DNA from: an uncultured Eubacteriales bacterium
GTDB lineage: Bacteria; Bacillota; Clostridia; Peptostreptococcales; Anaerovoracaceae
Direction: 5' to 3'
Length of the DNA: 9,710 bases
Assembly: GCA_902797345.1 (NCBI GenBank)
Contig: CADBSL010000176.1
Span: 1-9,710 of the forward strand
The notes under the pieces were generated by a model that searched no databases, was not told the origin of the DNA, and was given only the letters and a program-made list of their open reading frames with translations. Position numbers and translations under genes: made by a program. The stretch's first letter is position 1. The number at the start of each line of letters is the position of its first letter. Positions 6,161 to 9,710 of this stretch are shown here, in pieces.

Positions 6161-6631
6161 TTGAGAACAAAGGGAAAGAATCCAATGTCCTTTTTCACCA
6201 TCGCCATCGTAGGGCTGTTTCTGGCGGGGTTTTTCCTGCTGGTGGTCTTCGGGGCCAGAAGCTACGGCCAAACGGCGGGGATGCAGAGTGACCATATGGA
6301 AATGAGGGCCCTCACCGCCTATATCGCCACCAGCGTGGCGGAAAGCGACGAGGCCGATTCCGTTCGGATCACCGACGGGCCGGAGGGTCCGGTCTTGGTG
6401 ATCGCTGACGGGAACACCGGCTACGGGAAGCGGATCTGGCAGCGGGAAGGCCATCTGGTAGAAGATTATGCAGAGATCAGCGAGGGTCTCTCCGGCGACC
6501 AGGCCAATGTCATCGCCGAGACTTCCGTTTTCGAGGTGGAACGGCCGGCAGCAGATCGGTTGATCGTCACCACGGATGAGGGAAGGACCCTGATCACCCT
6601 GAGAAGCGAAGGGGGTGACGGCGGTGAATAA
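6161..6631 (+). CDS. DUF4860-like small membrane protein of the pilus/secretion cluster
   Basis: This 156-aa protein has an N-terminal membrane helix (about 9-31) ending in FGARSYG. The RALTAYIATSVAESDEAD segment (49-66) and alternating beta-like strands follow (VLVIADG, YGKRIWQREGHLVEDY, LIVTTDEGRTLITL). This pattern agrees with my recollection of the DUF4860 family in clostridia, whose members follow GspF-like genes; the function of that family is not known. The layout suggests a minor-pseudopilin-like subunit, though no prepilin cleavage site is present. Translation starts at TTG 6161, supported by a strong ribosome site. The 3' end overlaps the following gene by 8 bases. Confidence 0.75.
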   Translation: MRTKGKNPMSFFTIAIVGLFLAGFFLLVVFGARSYGQTAGMQSDHMEMRALTAYIATSVAESDEADSVRITDGPEGPVLVIADGNTGYGKRIWQREGHLVEDYAEISEGLSGDQANVIAETSVFEVERPAADRLIVTTDEGRTLITLRSEGGDGGE

Positions 6632-7070
6632 GAGACACCCGATTACAGCATTTTATGTAGAAGCATTGATCATGATCCTGGTCTTCGTGGGGATCATCCT
6701 GGTCCTGACCCAGGTCTTCGGCGCCGGGCAGGCGCTGAGCAGCGATGCGGATCAGCTCACCAAAGCGGTGGGGATGGCCCGGAACGTGGCAGAGGCCGTG
6801 GCGGCTTCGGAGGACCCGGAGGAACTGGCGGAGCAGCTGGATGAGGGGAACATCGGCACCGGTGCAGCCCCCACAGCCGTCCAGGCTTATTACGATAAGG
6901 ACGGGAACCCGGCCAAAGACGGGATCTACCGAGTGGAGGCCACCTGGGAACCGGAGCCTGCGGGCAGCGGGGAAATGGTGAAGAGCCACATCTCCGTTTA
7001 TTATGACGACAACGACGAGCCGGTCTACACATTGGATACGGCTTCTTACAGAGGGGAGGGATCCGAGTGA
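6624..7070 (+). CDS. Small membrane protein with pilin-like N-terminal helix
   Basis: This 148-aa protein starts at GTG 6624, 8 bases after AAGGGGG (6609-6615). An upstream GTG at 6615 is in frame but lies within the ribosome site. A single membrane helix (about 8-32) begins ITAFYVEALIMI; a Glu at 13 sits five residues into AFYVE, partly echoing the Glu5 of type IV pilins, though the preceding residue is Thr rather than Gly. A helical stretch follows (about 34-75; DADQLTKAVGMARNVAEAVA), then a small beta-type domain ending in YRVEATWEPEP and HISVYYDD. The layout is that of a minor pilin or pseudopilin. It overlaps both neighbours (8 bases upstream, GTGA downstream), so four small genes in a row look translationally coupled. 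Confidence 0.75.
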   Translation: MNKRHPITAFYVEALIMILVFVGIILVLTQVFGAGQALSSDADQLTKAVGMARNVAEAVAASEDPEELAEQLDEGNIGTGAAPTAVQAYYDKDGNPAKDGIYRVEATWEPEPAGSGEMVKSHISVYYDDNDEPVYTLDTASYRGEGSE

Positions 7071-7597
7071 ACCATGCACCGGTAAAGCTGGGACCGTTGG
7101 CATTGCTGCTCACGGTGATCAGCATCTGTTTGACGATCCTCTCGATCCTCACCTATACCACAGCCGGTGCGGACGACCGGCTGGCACAGCGCTACGCCCA
7201 GACCACTACCGAGCGGTACGAACTGGAGATCACCGGCCAGGAAGCCTTAGCGGAATTCCCGGCAGGGTTTGAGGCGAACGCAGAGTACGACAACCTTCTT
7301 GCCTCCCAGACGGGGGCGGAAGTGACCGGAGAGACTGATGACAACCTTCTTGCCTCCCAAACGGAGACGGAAGCGACCGGAGAGACCAATGATAATCTTC
7401 TTGCCTCCCCCCTGGAGGGGGGAGGTGGTCCCGAAGGGACCGGAGAGGGGGCCCTCTGGAAAACCATCGAACAGGACGGACTGATCCTCACCATCGGCGC
7501 CACCCCCGGCGCGGACGGCCCCCAGGTCGTTACCTGGAAAGTCAGCCGGCAGTGGGAACAGGATGGCCTGATCCACAACCTGTGGGACGGGGAATGA
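7067..7597 (+). CDS. Small single-pass membrane protein with internal 17-residue repeats
   Basis: This 176-aa protein starts at GTG 7067, 6 bases after GAGGGGAGGG, with the GTGA overlapping the previous stop. One membrane helix (about 9-31) and a short helical region (about 35-70) come first. A repeat tract (75-128) follows, with two 17-residue units starting DNLLASQT and a third starting DNLLASPLEGGG. A compact C-terminal strand-rich segment (about 129-176; LILTIGATP, VVTWKVSRQWEQ) ends the protein. By position it is the fourth pseudopilin-like subunit; I do not recognise the family. The repeat tract looks like low-complexity linker gained by insertion and duplication of a palindromic element, so the ancestral protein was probably about 120-125 residues. 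The frame is preserved throughout and the downstream part looks normal, so the gene appears functional. Confidence 0.72.
   Translation: MNHAPVKLGPLALLLTVISICLTILSILTYTTAGADDRLAQRYAQTTTERYELEITGQEALAEFPAGFEANAEYDNLLASQTGAEVTGETDDNLLASQTETEATGETNDNLLASPLEGGGGPEGTGEGALWKTIEQDGLILTIGATPGADGPQVVTWKVSRQWEQDGLIHNLWDGE
7289..7408 (+). repeat. Tandem 51-bp repeat inside the fourth small membrane-protein gene
   Basis: Units lie at 7289-7339 and 7340-7390, and a third copy starts at 7391. All three share CTTCTTGCCTCC (starting 7295, 7346 and 7397) and GAAGNGACCGGAGAG (starting 7319, 7370 and 7433). Between these blocks units 1 and 2 have 12 bp, while unit 3 has 24 bp of palindromic sequence. All lengths are multiples of three, so the frame is kept. 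Confidence 0.85.
7404..7457. repeat. REP-like palindromic element within a coding region
   Basis: CCTCCCCCC (7404-7412) pairs perfectly with GGGGGGAGG (7417-7425) around a TGGA loop. GGTCCC (7427-7432) pairs with GGGACC (7436-7441) around GAA. A weaker AGAGGG/CCCTCT pair (7444-7449 with 7452-7457) follows. Back-to-back GC-rich hairpins are typical of REP/MITE-type dispersed repeats, which are normally intergenic; here the element is translated as part of the membrane protein. No second copy occurs in the window, so the dispersed nature is inferred. Confidence 0.55.
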
Positions 7598-7616
7598 TAA
7601 AGGAGGCTGAAATAGC

Positions 7617-8672
7617 ATGAACATCACAGAGATACTGCAAAAGGCCATTGAAGCAGAGGCCTCCGACATCTTTCTCATCGCCGGGCTGCCGGTGACCCTG
7701 AAGTGTCACGGCCACCAGCAGCGGTTGGACGGGGAGCGGATGATGCCGGAACCCATCGCCGAACTCATCGACGAGATCTACCGGCTGGGCAACCGGGAGA
7801 AGACCAACCTCCAGCGGGGCCTGGACGACGACTTTTCCGTTACCATTTCCCAGATGGGGCGTTTCCGGGTGAACGTCTTCCGTCAGAGGGGTTCTCTGGC
7901 GGCCGTCATCCGTGTCATCCGGTTCGGATTGCCGGACCCCAAAGAGCTGGGTATCCCGGAAGAAGTCCTCTCCATGGCGGACAACAAGAAGGGGCTGGTC
8001 CTGATCACCGGATCTGCCGGTACCGGGAAGTCCACTACTCTGGCCTGTATGATCGACCGGATCAACAAGAGCCGGGACGGCCACGTGATCACCATGGAGG
8101 ACCCCATCGAGTACATCCACCGTCACGATAAATCCATCGTGACCCAGCGGGAGATCTCCATCGACACCCCGGGGTATCTGGAATCCCTGCGGTCGGCCCT
8201 CAGGGAAAGCCCGGACGTGATCCTGCTGGGAGAGATGAGAGATTACGATACCATTTCTGCAGCCATGACGGCGGCGGAAACCGGGGTGCTGCTGTTAAGC
8301 ACACTGCACACCAGCGGCGCCGCCAATACCATCAACCGGATCCTGGACGTCTTCCCGGCCAACCAACAGCAGCAGGTGAAGATCCAGCTGGCCCAGATCC
8401 TCAAAGGGATCGTCTGCCAGCAGTTGGTGCCCGGTGTGGACGGGGGACTGATCCCGGTCTTCGAGGTGATGAAATCTACCGTGGCCGTGCAGAACATGAT
8501 CCGGGAAAGCAAGCTCCACCAACTGGAGTCCGTCATGCAGGCAGGGTCTGCCGACGGGATGTGCACCATGGACGGGAGCCTGCTGAACTTATATAAAGAA
8601 GGAAAAATCACCAAGGATACAGCCCTTCTGTCCTGTGTCAACTACGAAAACATGGTCAAGAGACTGGGATAG
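7617..8672 (+). CDS. pilT: PilT-type hexameric secretion/retraction ATPase
   Basis: The 351-aa cytoplasmic ATPase is close to the usual PilT length. An N-terminal PAS-like region (about 1-105) includes ASDIFLIAGLPVTLK (15-29). The ATPase core has Walker A GSAGTGKST (132-140, Lys138), an Asp box around MEDPIEY (160-166), Walker B DVILLGEMRD (200-209, Glu206) and a His box STLHTSGAANT (228-238, His231). The C-terminal VQNMIRESKLHQLES (291-305) corresponds to the AIRNLIRE motif that marks PilT rather than PilB. In type IV pili PilT powers retraction by acting on the PilC platform, here the GspF-like protein. No PilB-type assembly ATPase is encoded in this window, so this enzyme may drive both directions or a PilB may be elsewhere. 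ATG 7617 follows AAGGAGG (7600-7606). Confidence 0.93.
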   Translation: MNITEILQKAIEAEASDIFLIAGLPVTLKCHGHQQRLDGERMMPEPIAELIDEIYRLGNREKTNLQRGLDDDFSVTISQMGRFRVNVFRQRGSLAAVIRVIRFGLPDPKELGIPEEVLSMADNKKGLVLITGSAGTGKSTTLACMIDRINKSRDGHVITMEDPIEYIHRHDKSIVTQREISIDTPGYLESLRSALRESPDVILLGEMRDYDTISAAMTAAETGVLLLSTLHTSGAANTINRILDVFPANQQQQVKIQLAQILKGIVCQQLVPGVDGGLIPVFEVMKSTVAVQNMIRESKLHQLESVMQAGSADGMCTMDGSLLNLYKEGKITKDTALLSCVNYENMVKRLG

Positions 8673-8703
8673 CCGCCGGCGGCAGATGGCGAAAGGGTCA
8701 GAT

Positions 8704-9710
8704 ATGGATATGAATCAAAAAGATGTTTTATACGTCCGGATGTTGGACGGGTTTTCCATCATGTACAACGGGGTGGAGCTGGTGGACCAGCGGCAGCTGC
8801 GGTCCCAGTTCTGCCGGTTGATGGAGCTGGTCCTGTTCTTCCACGGCACCGGCGTGAAGCGGGAAGTGCTGAGGGACGTGCTGTTTGAGGAGCGGGAGAT
8901 CGACGACGTGCAGCACGCCATCCGGAACATTGTTTACAACGCGAAGAAACGGTTGAAGAGCCTGGGTCTTCCGGATGCAAACTATATCGAAGTCAAACGA
9001 GGGGTCTATTCCTGGACGGAAGAGATCCCTGTCGTGCTGGATACGGAACAGTTCATGAAAGCCAAGGAGGCGGCCGCGTCGGCGGAAGACCTGCAGGAAA
9101 AGCGGGAGCAGCTGCGGAGGGCCATCGGCCTCTACCGGGGCGATTTTCTGGGGCATTTGAACGTCACCGTCTGGGCGGTCCAGCAATCCCGGATCTTCCG
9201 GGAAGCCTTCCAGGGCTGCGTGGAGGATCTGGCCGCGGTGCTGCGGGAGCAGAAGGACTTCAAGGCGATGAAGCGGCTGGGGGATGTGGCCGTGAAGGCG
9301 GATCCCTTTGCGGAGTGGGAACGGCTCTCCGTGGAAGCTCTGTCTTCCCTGGGCCGTTACGAAGAAGCCCAGCAGCTCTGCGACGATACGGTAACGGAGT
9401 ACATCCGGGAATTCGGCCGGGATTCCAATGCCTACATCCGGGAATTGGTGAGCCGGCTCACCGGCGCTCTGGTCCACCAGCACGAAAGCGTGGAAGAGAT
9501 CCAAAGCAAGCTCATCGAAGAAGAAGTGGACAAGCGGGGCGGCTACTATTGTTCCTACCCGGCCTTCCAGGAGGTCTACCGGGTCCTGGCCCGTACTATG
9601 GACCGTAATGAAGACATGATCTACCTGATGCTTTGCACGGTGGTGGACAGCAAGGGCAACCCCATGAAGGAAGGCCCGAAGCTCAGCGACCTGTCCGGGC
9701 GGCTGTCGGA
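8704..9710 (+). CDS. BTAD/SARP-like transcriptional regulator with extra C-terminal domain (cut by the window's right edge)
   Basis: The frame is open from ATG 8704 to the window's end, giving 335 codons of a longer protein. Residues about 5-105 look like an OmpR/SARP-type winged-helix DNA-binding domain (LRSQFCRLMELVLFFHG, then IRNIVYNAKKRLKSLG and YIEVKRGVYSW). Residues about 110-265 are a helical BTAD-type repeat region (RRAIGLYRGDFLGHLN, ADPFAEWERLSVEALSSLGRYEEA). From about 279 a new domain begins (GGYYCSYPAFQEVYRVLART, then MIYLMLCTVVD). I recall similar clostridial proteins continuing into a diverged GGDEF-like domain, but the diagnostic part lies outside the window. The AAAGGG ribosome site (8692-8697) is 6 bases upstream, and only 31 bases separate the gene from pilT, so it likely belongs to the same operon and may regulate it. 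Confidence 0.85.
   Translation, partial: MDMNQKDVLYVRMLDGFSIMYNGVELVDQRQLRSQFCRLMELVLFFHGTGVKREVLRDVLFEEREIDDVQHAIRNIVYNAKKRLKSLGLPDANYIEVKRGVYSWTEEIPVVLDTEQFMKAKEAAASAEDLQEKREQLRRAIGLYRGDFLGHLNVTVWAVQQSRIFREAFQGCVEDLAAVLREQKDFKAMKRLGDVAVKADPFAEWERLSVEALSSLGRYEEAQQLCDDTVTEYIREFGRDSNAYIRELVSRLTGALVHQHESVEEIQSKLIEEEVDKRGGYYCSYPAFQEVYRVLARTMDRNEDMIYLMLCTVVDSKGNPMKEGPKLSDLSGRLS

Noticed and set aside
7289..7457. CRISPR-like array
   Set aside because: The repeats are directly abutting, in-frame codons with no variable spacers, and no cas genes are near.
8672..8683. GCCGCCGGCGGC palindrome after pilT as a terminator
   Set aside because: The stem is only four pairs with a CCGG loop, no U-tract follows, and the next gene starts 21 bases later, so read-through is more likely.

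Overview
The window looks like chromosomal DNA of a fairly GC-rich Firmicute, probably a gut-type anaerobic clostridium (Oscillospiraceae/Lachnospiraceae-like). This is inferred from strong AGGAGG-type ribosome binding sites, GTG and TTG starts, tightly packed co-directional genes, and protein families typical of that group: a DUF4860-like protein, a BTAD regulator with an extra C-terminal domain, and a Cys-His-Asp transglutaminase-like secreted protein. All nine genes lie on the + strand. No tRNA, rRNA, CRISPR array, transposase or integrase was seen.

Region 1 (1-3609) is a cyclic-di-GMP signalling operon. A promoter with a perfect TATAAT box, preceded by a GTGACGTCAC palindrome and tandem TGTGACGCTTTT repeats, reads into a membrane-bound diguanylate cyclase with intact GGDEF and I-site (183-1556). 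Next come a response regulator of REC - degenerate GGDEF - intact EAL architecture, probably a phosphorylation-controlled c-di-GMP phosphodiesterase (1571-3265), and a stand-alone Hpt phosphotransfer protein (3262-3609). Synthesis, breakdown and phosphorelay input are thus co-transcribed, but no histidine kinase is present here.

Region 2 (3610-3764) is a 155-bp gap that can fold into a possible structured RNA: a 9-bp closing stem, a 10-bp hairpin, a 5-bp hairpin and a potential pseudoknot. Its hairpin loop can alternatively pair with the ribosome binding site of the next gene. It carries another copy of TGTGACGCTTTT, linking it to the promoter region of the first operon.

Region 3 (3765-9710) is a second operon-like series. 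It holds a secreted transglutaminase-like protein, a short GspF/PilC-type inner-membrane platform protein, four small single-pass membrane proteins in the position of pseudopilins, a PilT-type ATPase, and a BTAD/SARP-like regulator cut by the right edge. Several genes overlap or abut, indicating translational coupling. No PilB, prepilin peptidase, major pilin or PilM/N/O gene is in the window, so this is either a fragment of a type IV pilus/type II secretion-like system or a compact unusual version of one. The fourth small protein carries an in-frame array of 51-bp repeats whose last unit contains a palindromic, REP-like double hairpin.

A working model, which is inference, is that c-di-GMP and/or a phosphorelay from region 1 sets surface-machine output from region 3, with the transglutaminase as cargo or as a surface-maturation enzyme.
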